Origin: Nitrospiraceae bacterium
GTDB taxonomy: Bacteria; Nitrospirota; Nitrospiria; Nitrospirales; UBA8639
Length of the DNA stretch: 5,397 nucleotides
Reading direction: 5' to 3'
Assembly: GCA_003523945.1 (NCBI GenBank)
Contig: DOFS01000158.1
Span: forward strand, 2,116 to 7,512
In this document: positions 1 through 5,397 of the stretch, in pieces
Position numbering within the stretch: position 1 is the first letter of the stretch
Layout: each line of letters begins with the position of its first letter
The notes under the pieces: model-generated
The model's database searches: none
What the model was told of the DNA's origin: nothing
The model's input: the letters and a program-made list of their open reading frames with translations, nothing else
Made by a program: the position numbers and the translations under genes

Positions 1-221
1 CGCCGGGAGATTCTGCCGGACGATTGGTTGAAGCGGCCGGATTAAAGGGAATGCGGGTTGGCGATGCCGAAGTTTCCACCAAGCACGCCAATTTTATTGT
101 GAATAGGGGAAGGGCCACCGCAGACCAGGTCTTGGCCGTGATCCGAAAAGTCCGGCAAACGGTGGCAAAAAAATTCGGTGTCCGGCTTCAGCTTGAGTGG
201 AAAATTATCGGAGAATCATAG
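1..221 (+). CDS. murB: UDP-N-acetylmuramate dehydrogenase (MurB), C-terminal fragment
   Basis: Partial gene: it enters from the left edge (first whole codon at base 3) and ends at TAG 219-221, leaving 72 residues visible. MurB is the cytoplasmic FAD enzyme that reduces UDP-GlcNAc-enolpyruvate to UDP-MurNAc with NADPH. The fragment shows the family's C-terminal domain: a [16 protein letters not shown] segment, then [16 protein letters not shown], then a helix and the closing LQLEWKIIG. By recalled alignment with E. coli MurB (LEPEVRFIG, Glu325), the Glu at 195-197 is the catalytic acid of the enol reduction. The FAD-binding part and the catalytic Ser motif lie upstream of the window. The reading frame is intact to its stop, and the next gene is ddl, a common dcw order. 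An ATG- or TTG-initiated small protein inside this stretch is not credible, because homology runs to the window edge. Confidence 0.95.
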   Translation, partial: PGDSAGRLVEAAGLKGMRVGDAEVSTKHANFIVNRGRATADQVLAVIRKVRQTVAKKFGVRLQLEWKIIGES

Positions 222-223
222 TC

Positions 224-286
224 ATGACAGGCTGGATGAGGATGGTGAGAAAATTCAGTCAGAGCAAAAGGCTTATCACAAAGTGA
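224..286 (+). CDS. Possible 20-residue mini-ORF in the murB-ddl spacer
   Basis: The 76-base spacer between murB and ddl holds one short ATG frame of 20 codons. It starts 2 bases after the murB stop and ends at TGA 284-286. A GGAG at 210-213 lies 10 bases before its ATG. The stop overlaps a GTG (283-285) that is in frame with ddl, so the mini-ORF could couple murB translation to ddl. The peptide begins MTGWMRMVRKF, is basic and matches nothing I recognise. It has no clear hydrophobic segment. It may be chance: a frame this short is expected often, and the SD is weak. I record it because nothing else explains the spacer and a similar arrangement occurs before ftsZ. Confidence 0.15.
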   Translation: MTGWMRMVRKFSQSKRLITK

Positions 287-297
287 ATACACGGGGA

Positions 298-1266
298 ATG
301 ATGACACAGAAATCGTTGCGAATCGGTGTGCTGATGGGTGGATCTTCAGCTGAGAGAGAAATTTCTCTCAAGACAGGGCGTTCGATCTGTGATGCATTGA
401 AACGACGTGGATATAGGGTGATCCCCATAGAAGTGGATGCCTCCTTGCCGCATCAGATCCGGGCGAAGAAAATTTCGATTGCCTTTCTCGCTTTGCATGG
501 ACCGGGAGGGGAAGATGGCACCGTTCAAGGGATGCTGGAAGTCATGAAGATGCCGTACACCGGATCGGGTGTAAGTGCGAGTGCCGTGTGCATGGACAAG
601 GGATTGACGCGCGTGCTCCTTCAGGCCGCCAAGATACCCGTCCCGCCGGGTCTGACCTTCTACGGTAAGATGATCCCGGTCCGTCCACCTGCCGACTTAG
701 GGTTGCCTGTTGTGGTGAAACCTTGTGCGCAGGGGTCCACCATTGGTGTCTCGATCGTTCGCAAGCCATCTCAATGGAAGGAGGCCTTGCAAGAAGCCTA
801 TCGATATGGAGAGCAGGTGGTGGTGGAAAAATATATTCCCGGTCGGGAAGTGGCGGTGGGCGTTTTTGGCAACGAGGTGTTCCCCGGCGTGGAAATCATT
901 GCGCCAGGCGGATTTTACGACTATACGGCGAAATATGGAACGGCTTCAACGCGGTATGTGTGTCCAGCTTCCCTTTCCCCAAAACTGGAACAGGCTCTGC
1001 GTGATTACAGCCTTCAAGCCTATCAGGCGTTAGGGTGCCGTGGTGCCGCTCGAGTCGATTTTCGCATTCATCCTAACGGACGTCCGTATATTCTCGAGCT
1101 AAACACCATTCCCGGCATGACTGAACGGAGTTTACTCCCCATGGCTGCGGCACAGATGGGGTTGGACTACGACAGCCTGGTTGAACGGATATTACGGGAC
1201 GCCCTTCCCAAAAAGATGGTGCCCTCTGCCAGGAAAATCAGGAGCACAAGGAATTCTGCGTCATGA
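298..1266 (+). CDS. ddl: D-alanine--D-alanine ligase
   Basis: This ATP-grasp enzyme joins two D-Ala in the cytoplasm to make the dipeptide that MurF adds to UDP-MurNAc-tripeptide. It is 322 residues from ATG 298. The N-terminal domain has GGSSAERE (14-21, Glu19 matching Glu15 of E. coli DdlB) and HGPGGEDG (67-74). The central ATP-grasp domain has VVVKPCAQGSTIG (138-150; Lys141, Ser147). A FYDYTAKYG loop follows, with Lys212-Tyr213; Tyr at this place is typical of D-Ala-D-Ala ligases, whereas D-Ala-D-Lac ligases carry Phe. The Mg-binding residues are Arg252, Asp254, Glu267 and Asn269 (LELNTIPGMT). After the last family helix (VERILRDAL) there is a basic tail of about 20 residues. The start is uncertain: ATG 298 and ATG 301 are adjacent, with GGGGA at 293-297 too close for ideal spacing. 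GTG 283, with AAAAGG at 266-271, would add five residues. A GTG at 178 inside murB is unlikely. The stop overlaps the ftsQ start. Confidence 0.95.
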   Translation: MMTQKSLRIGVLMGGSSAEREISLKTGRSICDALKRRGYRVIPIEVDASLPHQIRAKKISIAFLALHGPGGEDGTVQGMLEVMKMPYTGSGVSASAVCMDKGLTRVLLQAAKIPVPPGLTFYGKMIPVRPPADLGLPVVVKPCAQGSTIGVSIVRKPSQWKEALQEAYRYGEQVVVEKYIPGREVAVGVFGNEVFPGVEIIAPGGFYDYTAKYGTASTRYVCPASLSPKLEQALRDYSLQAYQALGCRGAARVDFRIHPNGRPYILELNTIPGMTERSLLPMAAAQMGLDYDSLVERILRDALPKKMVPSARKIRSTRNSAS

Positions 1267-2084
1267 TAACGGGAGAATCCCTCAACACGAAACGGCCTCG
1301 AAGAAACCGGCCCCTCAAAAAAGGAGGAGGAGCAGGAAAGGTGAAAGTACCGTCGACGGCGTCGCGGGTCCGGCGTGTTGTGATCGGATGTGTCCTCGCC
1401 TGTCTTCTCGCGGGAATCGTCGTGGGAGGACGACAGGTGATCCAGTGGGCTGACGAGTGGACGGAAATCCAACAGATCTCAGTTGTGGGTTTGGATCGGG
1501 TGTCGCGGGATGAAATTCTGACGAGGTTGGCCTTGCCGCCACAGACGGGTTTGTTCTCTGTGGATCCAGAAGAGTTGTCGGCCCGATTAAATGCCCATCC
1601 CTGGATTAGTTCCGTCACGTTTGAGCGGGTGTTTCCACATTCCTTGGTCATCCAGGTGACGGAACGTCGGCCAGCAGCGGTGTTTGGATCACCAACCGAA
1701 CCCTACTACCTCGATGCCGAAGGGTATTTGTTGCCGAAAGGGAAGAAGCCGGAGGGAACGACATTGCCCATCGTCGAAGGGGTCACCGCGAAATTTATCA
1801 CCCAGCATGAAGAGGAAGGCCATCGACGCGCCAAGGAGGGCATTCACATCGCCGAATTACTGGCTCAGAAGTTTTCGGGGAGACCACGGGTTGATGTGTC
1901 TCAGCCCCATACGACGATCGTGGATCTTCCCGATATCCGGTTTCACTTCGGGCGTGAGGTGGAGGACCAGTGGCAACGCTTTTTGGTGTTGTATCCCACC
2001 GTCAAGGACAAAATCGAAGGTCGGTCGCAAGAAGTGGATTTGCGATTTGCTCAAAAAGTCATTTTTCGCAAGAGGACACTATAG
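1263..2084 (+). CDS. ftsQ: Cell division protein FtsQ (DivIB family)
   Basis: FtsQ is a single-pass inner-membrane protein that links the cytoplasmic FtsA/FtsZ ring to the periplasmic FtsB-FtsL and FtsW-FtsI machinery. From ATG 1263 it has 273 residues: a basic cytoplasmic tail (1-38, KRPRRNRPLKK), a membrane segment at about 39-56 (VVIGCVLACLLAGIVVGG), a POTRA domain at about 69-139 (ISVVGLDRVSRDEI to LVIQVTERRPAAVF), and the FtsQ beta domain at about 145-270 (YYLDAEGYLLP, then EVDLRFAQKVIFRK at the end). The ATG overlaps the ddl stop (ATGA) and has AAGGAA at 1248-1253, which suggests translational coupling. A second in-frame start, GTG 1341, sits 10 bases after a much stronger SD (AAGGAGGAGG, 1321-1330). 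It would give a 247-residue form lacking most of the basic tail. Family and topology are clear; which start is used is not. Confidence 0.93.
   Translation: MITGESLNTKRPRRNRPLKKGGGAGKVKVPSTASRVRRVVIGCVLACLLAGIVVGGRQVIQWADEWTEIQQISVVGLDRVSRDEILTRLALPPQTGLFSVDPEELSARLNAHPWISSVTFERVFPHSLVIQVTERRPAAVFGSPTEPYYLDAEGYLLPKGKKPEGTTLPIVEGVTAKFITQHEEEGHRRAKEGIHIAELLAQKFSGRPRVDVSQPHTTIVDLPDIRFHFGREVEDQWQRFLVLYPTVKDKIEGRSQEVDLRFAQKVIFRKRTL
1321..1343 (+). promoter_or_regulatory. Strong internal SD with in-frame GTG in ftsQ
   Basis: AAGGAGGAGG at 1321-1330 is a near-perfect anti-SD match. It is followed 10 bases later by GTG 1341-1343, in the ftsQ frame (codon 27). The SD codes for Lys-Gly-Gly-Gly. It could be the real or a second ftsQ start, or a purine-rich coding stretch with no such role. 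The membrane segment and everything after it would be kept. Confidence 0.35.
2071..2076 (+). promoter_or_regulatory. Ribosome binding site of ftsA
   Basis: AGAGGA lies inside the last codons of ftsQ, 11 bases before the ftsA ATG at 2088. It is the only SD-like run near this start. The spacing is slightly long, so coupling to ftsQ translation (3-base gap between the genes) probably contributes. Confidence 0.55.
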
Positions 2085-2087
2085 GCC

Positions 2088-3341
2088 ATGACCAAAAAAG
2101 AACACATCGTGGTTGGGTTGGACATCGGGACCACAAAAATTTGTGCGGTGGTGGGGGAAATCCAGGAAGACCGTTCCATTCATGTCATTGGAGTGGGCTC
2201 GCATCGTTCAAACGGATTGAGAAAAGGCATGGTCGTCAATATGGACAGCACGGTGGAGTCCATCAAGCGGGCCGTAGAGGAGGCGGAGTTGATGTCGGCG
2301 GTCCAAATCAATTCGGTCTATACGGGGATTGCCGGCGGTCATATCGGGAGTGAAAGTGCGCAAGGCGTGGTGGCTCTCAAAAAACGAGAAGTGACCAAGG
2401 CGGATGTCCGGCGTGCCGTCGATACCGCTCGGGCCTGCGCGGTGCCTGCTCCGGACCGCCAGATTCTCCATGTGCTTCCCCGGGAATTTATCGTGGATGA
2501 CCAGGAAGGCATTCGCGATCCATTAGGCATTGCGGGATCACGATTAGAAGTCGATGTCCATATTGTGACCGGAGCGGTCACCTCGGCACAGAATCTTATC
2601 CGGTGTGTCAGCCGGGCCGGACTGGATGTCGTTGATATCGTCTTGCAGCCGTTAGCCTCCAGCGCGGCTGTGCTGACCCCTGAAGAGAAAGATCTGGGGG
2701 TGGTGATGGTGGATATCGGGGGCGGGACCACCGATATCGCGATCTTTGTAGAGGGTTGTATCCGGCACTCCGCCGTCATTCCCATCGGGGGAAGCCATCT
2801 TACCGGGGATCTGGCCATGGGCTTAAAAACCGCCCCGGAGGAAGCGGAAAAAATTAAACTGAAATATGGAGTGGCCAGCAGCCTTTTATTGAATGAGGAG
2901 GAAGGCATCGAGGTGCCGAGTGTTGGTGGCCGGCAGCCACGGGTCATGCCACGGACGTTGGTCGCGGAAATTCTTTCTCCACGGGTGGAAGAAATGTTCG
3001 AGCTCGTTCTTCGTGAGATTCGTCGTGCCGGATATGACGGCATGTTGGTGGCCGGGGGCGTCCTGACGGGAGGGACTTCCCTGCTTCCGGGCATGGCCGA
3101 GGTGGCGGAACAGGTTCTCAATCTTTCGGTGCGATTGGGAAAGCCAATTGGAGTGGAAGGTCTGCGGGAAATTGTCAGTAACCCGAGCTACTCCACGGCA
3201 GTGGGGCTCATTGTGCATTCTGTGAGCCACGAAAATGAATTTGAACTCGTGGGCCCGGGGGCCGGTAAAGGCAAGCGGTCCCCGCGTTTGGCGGGTTCCA
3301 TGATCTCTAGAATGAAGGGATGGATCATGAACTTTTTTTAA
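2088..3341 (+). CDS. ftsA: Cell division protein FtsA
   Basis: FtsA is an actin-like ATPase that binds the C-terminal peptide of FtsZ, anchors it to the inner membrane and recruits later division proteins. It has 417 residues, the usual length. Visible motifs are phosphate-1 LDIGTTKICA (11-20), the FtsA-specific 1C region at about 84-163 in place of an actin subdomain (ending VDVHIVTGA), phosphate-2 VDIGGGTTDIAIF (208-220), and the adenosine motif VAGGVLTGGTSLLPG (321-335). A glycine-, lysine- and arginine-rich linker (about 389-400) leads to a closing amphipathic stretch, SMISRMKGWIMNFF (404-417), which fits the known membrane-targeting helix. The ATG at 2088 is 3 bases after the ftsQ stop and gives the standard N-terminus, so ftsQ and ftsA are almost certainly co-translated. 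The partner ftsZ follows after an unusually long 112-base spacer. The gene shows no truncation or missing motif. Confidence 0.97.
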   Translation: MTKKEHIVVGLDIGTTKICAVVGEIQEDRSIHVIGVGSHRSNGLRKGMVVNMDSTVESIKRAVEEAELMSAVQINSVYTGIAGGHIGSESAQGVVALKKREVTKADVRRAVDTARACAVPAPDRQILHVLPREFIVDDQEGIRDPLGIAGSRLEVDVHIVTGAVTSAQNLIRCVSRAGLDVVDIVLQPLASSAAVLTPEEKDLGVVMVDIGGGTTDIAIFVEGCIRHSAVIPIGGSHLTGDLAMGLKTAPEEAEKIKLKYGVASSLLLNEEEGIEVPSVGGRQPRVMPRTLVAEILSPRVEEMFELVLREIRRAGYDGMLVAGGVLTGGTSLLPGMAEVAEQVLNLSVRLGKPIGVEGLREIVSNPSYSTAVGLIVHSVSHENEFELVGPGAGKGKRSPRLAGSMISRMKGWIMNFF

Positions 3342-3352
3342 TTCATGACAAG

Positions 3353-3396
3353 AAAGGAGAATCATGTATCCGTGGCTACTTCACGAGCCGGCATGA
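3353..3396 (+). CDS. Possible 10-residue mini-ORF with strong SD in the ftsA-ftsZ spacer
   Basis: AAAGGAG at 3353-3359 is a strong SD. It sits 4 bases before ATG 3364, which opens a 10-codon frame ([10 protein letters not shown]) ending at TGA 3394-3396. The signal starts 12 bases after the ftsA stop. The frame is the same as that of ftsZ, but TGA 3394 and TAA 3406 block read-through. The ATGA at 3393-3396 overlaps its stop with the start of a second mini-ORF. I recognise no family. It could be a leader peptide, a coupling device, a relic of an older ftsZ start, or chance. I see no attenuator-type terminator after it. Confidence 0.3.
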
Positions 3397-3470
3397 GTCA
3401 TCAATTAATGGTCCCCACGGGTTACCAGGGGAGTGGTAGAAAGGAGGAGTTGTATGTTTTCACTGTCTGA
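3393..3470 (+). CDS. Possible 25-residue mini-ORF overlapping the ftsZ start
   Basis: ATG 3393 overlaps the stop of the preceding mini-ORF (ATGA) and opens a 25-codon frame ending at TGA 3468-3470. It runs through the ftsZ SD, where it encodes Arg-Lys-Glu-Glu, and stops 14 bases after the ftsZ ATG. It has no good SD of its own, so translation would depend on coupling. The peptide begins [12 protein letters not shown] and is unlike anything I know. If translated, ribosomes would cross and end at the ftsZ initiation region, which could raise or lower ftsZ initiation. It may equally be chance. Confidence 0.15.
   Translation: MSHQLMVPTGYQGSGRKEELYVFTV
3441..3449 (+). promoter_or_regulatory. Ribosome binding site of ftsZ
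   Basis: AAGGAGGAG contains a full AGGAGG (3442-3447), 6 bases before ATG 3454. It is the best placed SD in the window and fixes the ftsZ start at 3454 rather than the in-frame GTG at 3433. It fits the high protein level FtsZ needs. Confidence 0.88.
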
Positions 3471-4650
3471 TGAGGAGCTGTCCGTTATTAACATCAAAGT
3501 GGTGGGCGTCGGAGGGGCCGGATGCAACGCGGTTAACACCATGATTGAAGCCGGCTTAAGCCGGGTCGAATTTGTCGTGGCCAATACCGATCTGCAAGCG
3601 CTGTCCCGTTCGCTGGCCTCGTACAAAATTCAATTGGGTCCGGAGCGGACCCGGGGGTTGGGGGCCGGCGCGAAGCCGGAAGTCGGAAAAGAATCCGCTT
3701 TGGAAAGTGAACACCACATCCGCGAAGCGCTGGAAGGGGCCGATATGGTTTTTGTCACCGCAGGCATGGGTGGTGGCACGGGTACGGGTGGTGCTCCTGT
3801 TGCCGCGAAAATTGCCAAAGAGTTGGGTATTCTGACTGTGGGGGTCGTGACCAAACCCTTCCAATATGAAGGGAACCGGCGGACCAGTTTTGCCGAAGAA
3901 GGGATCCGTGAACTCAAAAAACACGTAGATTCCCTCTTGATCATCCCCAACCAAAAACTGCTGGGAATGGTTGATAAAAATACCCCGCTGGTGGAGGCGT
4001 TTAAGATTGCGGATGATGTCTTGCGTCAGGCCATTCAGGGTATCTCCGATGTCATTACCACACCGGGTTTGGTCAACGTGGATTTTGCCGATGTGCGAAC
4101 GGTCATGGGCTATTCAGGGCGAGCGGTGATGGGCATGGGCACGGGTCGAGGTCCGACGCGAGCTGGAGATGCGGCCAGGCAAGCTATTGCCAGCCCCCTG
4201 CTGGAAGATGGAAGCGTGGAAGGGGCCAGAGGGTTATTATTAAATATTACCGGCGGCCCCAATCTCACGTTGCATGAAGTCAACGAAGCGTCAAACATTG
4301 CCCGAGAAGCTGCCGATCCTCAGGCCAATATCATCGTTGGCCAGGTAATCAATCCCGAACTGGGTGATGAATTGACCGTGACGGTTATTGCCACAGGATT
4401 TGAACAAGCGGAGGCGGTCTTGCGGTTTCCTAGCGCAAATCAACCGACCCTCGTGGTGGAACCGGTCAAAAAACCCGCATTGGTGGCGGTGCCCGCGGAA
4501 AATGGGGGGAGCTACGGTTCTGAGGATCTTGACCGGCCCACCTATTTGCGACGACAGTCTACTGCCAGGCCGTCTCCTGAAAAAAATGGCCTGTTAGTGG
4601 ATGAAGATTGGGATGTCCCGACTTTTTTACGAAAGAAGGTCGACAACTAA
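3454..4650 (+). CDS. ftsZ: Cell division protein FtsZ (tubulin-like GTPase)
   Basis: FtsZ polymerises with GTP in the cytoplasm to form the Z ring that sets the division site. It has 398 residues from ATG 3454, chosen for its strong SD and standard N-terminus. The GTP-binding domain has [15 protein letters not shown] (14-28), ANTDLQAL (43-50) and the tubulin signature MGGGTGTGG (105-113). The T7 loop [11 protein letters not shown] (208-218) carries Asp210 and Asp213, which complete the GTPase site of the next subunit. The C-terminal domain ends near ATGFE (313-317). A short variable linker (about 326-355) follows, then the tail. The tail holds the expected conserved peptide [12 protein letters not shown] (384-395), which binds FtsA and other partners, and 27 residues before it a second similar one, [12 protein letters not shown] (357-368). 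The partner gene ftsA lies just upstream; pgeF follows 4 bases after the stop. Confidence 0.98.
   Translation: MFSLSDEELSVINIKVVGVGGAGCNAVNTMIEAGLSRVEFVVANTDLQALSRSLASYKIQLGPERTRGLGAGAKPEVGKESALESEHHIREALEGADMVFVTAGMGGGTGTGGAPVAAKIAKELGILTVGVVTKPFQYEGNRRTSFAEEGIRELKKHVDSLLIIPNQKLLGMVDKNTPLVEAFKIADDVLRQAIQGISDVITTPGLVNVDFADVRTVMGYSGRAVMGMGTGRGPTRAGDAARQAIASPLLEDGSVEGARGLLLNITGGPNLTLHEVNEASNIAREAADPQANIIVGQVINPELGDELTVTVIATGFEQAEAVLRFPSANQPTLVVEPVKKPALVAVPAENGGSYGSEDLDRPTYLRRQSTARPSPEKNGLLVDEDWDVPTFLRKKVDN
4522..4638 (+). other. Tandem C-terminal partner-binding-like peptides in FtsZ
   Basis: Residues 357-368 ([12 protein letters not shown]) and 384-395 ([12 protein letters not shown]) align without gaps. 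Seven of 12 positions are identical (E, D, D, P, T, L, R) and the Tyr/Phe and Arg/Lys changes are conservative. The second is the canonical terminal FtsZ peptide; the first looks like an extra copy. A polar spacer of 15 residues separates them. Whether the first copy binds FtsA is inference. Confidence 0.7.
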
Positions 4651-4654
4651 TCCA

Positions 4655-5397
4655 ATGAAGACTGAGCGACGGTCCCGGCCTCGAGGGACCAACGTGGCGA
4701 ATGACGCATTGACGAGTGAGGTGATCCCCGTGCGCCATTTCTTCGGAACCCGGAATGCGCCGGCGGGGGTACATGCCCATCTGCAACTGGGCCACATCAC
4801 GGGTGGACCGCAGGAGTTTCCCGTTATCGTGGCGCTCAAGCAAATCCATAGTACCAGGGTGGTCGTCATACGCGGTGATAAGGGGCTAGGGACATTAGAG
4901 CAGACCGAAGGGGACGCGTTGATCACCAATCAACCTGAAACCCTGGTGGTCGTGCGCACGGCGGATTGTGTGCCGGTGCTGCTTGTTGAGAAGACAAAAG
5001 GTGTGGTTGGGGCGATTCATGCCGGATGGCGCGGCGCCGTGGGCGGCATCGTGGCAGAAACCATCCGGGCCTGTGCCGATGAATTCGGGGCGAAGCCGGA
5101 GCACATGCATCTGGCAATCGGTCCCTCAATCGGGCCATGCTGTTATGAAGTAGATGACCAGGTGATAAACCCCTTGCGAAGCCGGTATCCAGGCTGGCCC
5201 GGGGTGCTGCAGGAAACCAGGGAAGGCAAAGGAGTCTTAGATCTCAAACAACTGATCCATCACCAGATCCGTGCCAGTGGCGTTCCTGACTCTCAGATTG
5301 GGCGGGTGGACCATTGCACCCATTGTCGGAGTGATCTCTTTTACTCCTACAGGCGGGAGGGGCGGGTGAATGGGACCATGTGTAGTGGAATTATCCT
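4655..5397 (+). CDS. pgeF: PgeF/YfiH family protein (laccase-domain purine nucleoside phosphorylase type), 3' end cut off
   Basis: An open frame runs from ATG 4655 to the window edge (247 codons, no stop). It belongs to the YfiH/DUF152 'multicopper polyphenol oxidase' family. Members have been reported as metal-dependent purine nucleoside phosphorylases/adenosine deaminases and, in E. coli (PgeF), as cleaning up mis-made UDP-MurNAc-L-Ser. Visible motifs are FFGTR (29-33), KQIHSTRV (62-69), EGDALIT (85-91), RTADCVPVLL (101-110), AIHAGWRGAVGG (120-131), AIGPSIGPCCYEV (154-166), DHCTHCRSDLFYSYRREG (219-236) and GTMCSGII at the cut. The metal ligands His65, Cys105 and His122 are all present. The end is close to the usual C-terminus, so probably only a few residues are missing. 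The loop between QLG (44-46) and KQIHS is about 15 residues shorter than in E. coli YfiH as I recall it. The start is uncertain: ATG 4655 lacks a close SD, while in-frame GTG 4694 has GAGGG at 4683-4687 and removes only 13 unconserved residues. Confidence 0.92.
   Translation, partial: MKTERRSRPRGTNVANDALTSEVIPVRHFFGTRNAPAGVHAHLQLGHITGGPQEFPVIVALKQIHSTRVVVIRGDKGLGTLEQTEGDALITNQPETLVVVRTADCVPVLLVEKTKGVVGAIHAGWRGAVGGIVAETIRACADEFGAKPEHMHLAIGPSIGPCCYEVDDQVINPLRSRYPGWPGVLQETREGKGVLDLKQLIHHQIRASGVPDSQIGRVDHCTHCRSDLFYSYRREGRVNGTMCSGII
4671..4690 (+). promoter_or_regulatory. Hairpin at the 5' end of pgeF
   Basis: GGTCCC (4671-4676) and GGGACC (4685-4690) are perfect inverted repeats around an 8-base loop, 20 bases after the ftsZ stop. 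No T-run follows, so it is not an intrinsic terminator. The right arm covers GAGGG (4683-4687), the SD of the possible GTG start at 4694, and could hide it. Stems of this size are common by chance; only the position makes it notable. Confidence 0.3.

Noticed and set aside
178..297. ddl start at GTG 178 inside murB
   Set aside because: The extra 40 residues are polar, unlike any Ddl, and overlap the conserved end of MurB. Ddl homology begins at about MTQKSLRIGVLMGG.
1317..1323. A AAA AAG run in ftsQ as a programmed -1 frameshift site
   Set aside because: The zero frame reads AAA AAA GGA, not the A AAA AAG phase a tandem slip needs, and the intact ftsQ frame requires no frameshift.
1684..2091. 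135-codon alternative plus-strand frame inside ftsQ
   Set aside because: It overlaps the well-supported FtsQ beta domain, has no SD, and its product shows no recognisable domain.
2339..3121. 260-codon open frame on the minus strand opposite ftsA
   Set aside because: It lies wholly inside a clear ftsA. The product is Ser/Thr/Arg/Pro-rich with no family features and fits the mirror of GC-rich codon use. Other minus-strand frames in the window look the same.
3333..3339. Run of seven T at the end of ftsA as a terminator
   Set aside because: No stem precedes it; the run simply encodes the two Phe that end the membrane-targeting helix.
3412..3432. TCCCC/GGGGA stem just upstream of the ftsZ SD
   Set aside because: Only five pairs around an 11-base loop, with a competing ACCA/TGGT pairing. 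Such stems are common by chance and this one does not cover the SD.
3433..3453. Upstream GTG start for ftsZ adding seven residues
   Set aside because: The added residues would be encoded by the SD itself (Arg-Arg from AGGAGG). ATG 3454 has ideal spacing and gives the normal N-terminus.
3551..3564. Perfect 14-base palindrome CCGGCTTAAGCCGG inside ftsZ
   Set aside because: About one is expected by chance in every 16,000 positions, so roughly a third of one in this window. It encodes conserved FtsZ residues (AGLSR) and needs no other explanation.

Overview
This window is a slice of the dcw (division and cell wall) cluster. All genes lie on the + strand, in the order murB (3' end only) - ddl - ftsQ - ftsA - ftsZ - pgeF/yfiH (3' end cut by the window). 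It comes from a bacterium that builds peptidoglycan and divides with FtsZ. The composition is moderately GC-rich and Shine-Dalgarno (SD) sites are of the AGGAGG type. The gene order and the look of FtsA and FtsZ would fit a Nitrospirota-like Gram-negative lineage, but that placement is an inference from memory; no marker in the window fixes the taxon.

Layout: 1-221 is the C-terminal end of MurB (UDP-N-acetylenolpyruvoylglucosamine reductase). After a 76-base spacer comes ddl (about 298-1266, D-alanine--D-alanine ligase). Its stop codon overlaps the ftsQ start in an ATGA (1263-1266). ftsQ (1263-2084) is followed 3 bases later by ftsA (2088-3341). A 112-base spacer, the longest in the window, separates ftsA from ftsZ (3454-4650). 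ftsZ is followed 4 bases later by a pgeF/yfiH reading frame (4655 to beyond 5397). No stretch over 300 bases lacks a gene.

How it works together: MurB and Ddl supply cytoplasmic precursors of the peptidoglycan stem (UDP-MurNAc and D-Ala-D-Ala). FtsQ, FtsA and FtsZ form the core of the division machine: FtsZ polymerises, FtsA tethers it to the membrane, and FtsQ links to the periplasmic septal synthesis complex. PgeF is the usual accessory neighbour of ftsZ. It is reported to act in purine nucleoside phosphorolysis and in removing mis-made UDP-MurNAc-L-Ser. The tight packing suggests one transcript; I see no convincing promoter or intrinsic terminator inside the window.

Nothing here looks like a new defence, mobile or biosynthetic system. 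The points worth a second look are small: a duplicated FtsA/ZipA-binding-like peptide at the C-terminus of FtsZ; two overlapping mini-ORFs, the first with a strong SD, that tile the ftsA-ftsZ spacer; a strong in-frame internal start site in ftsQ; a hairpin over the possible SD of pgeF; and a shortened N-terminal lobe in PgeF.
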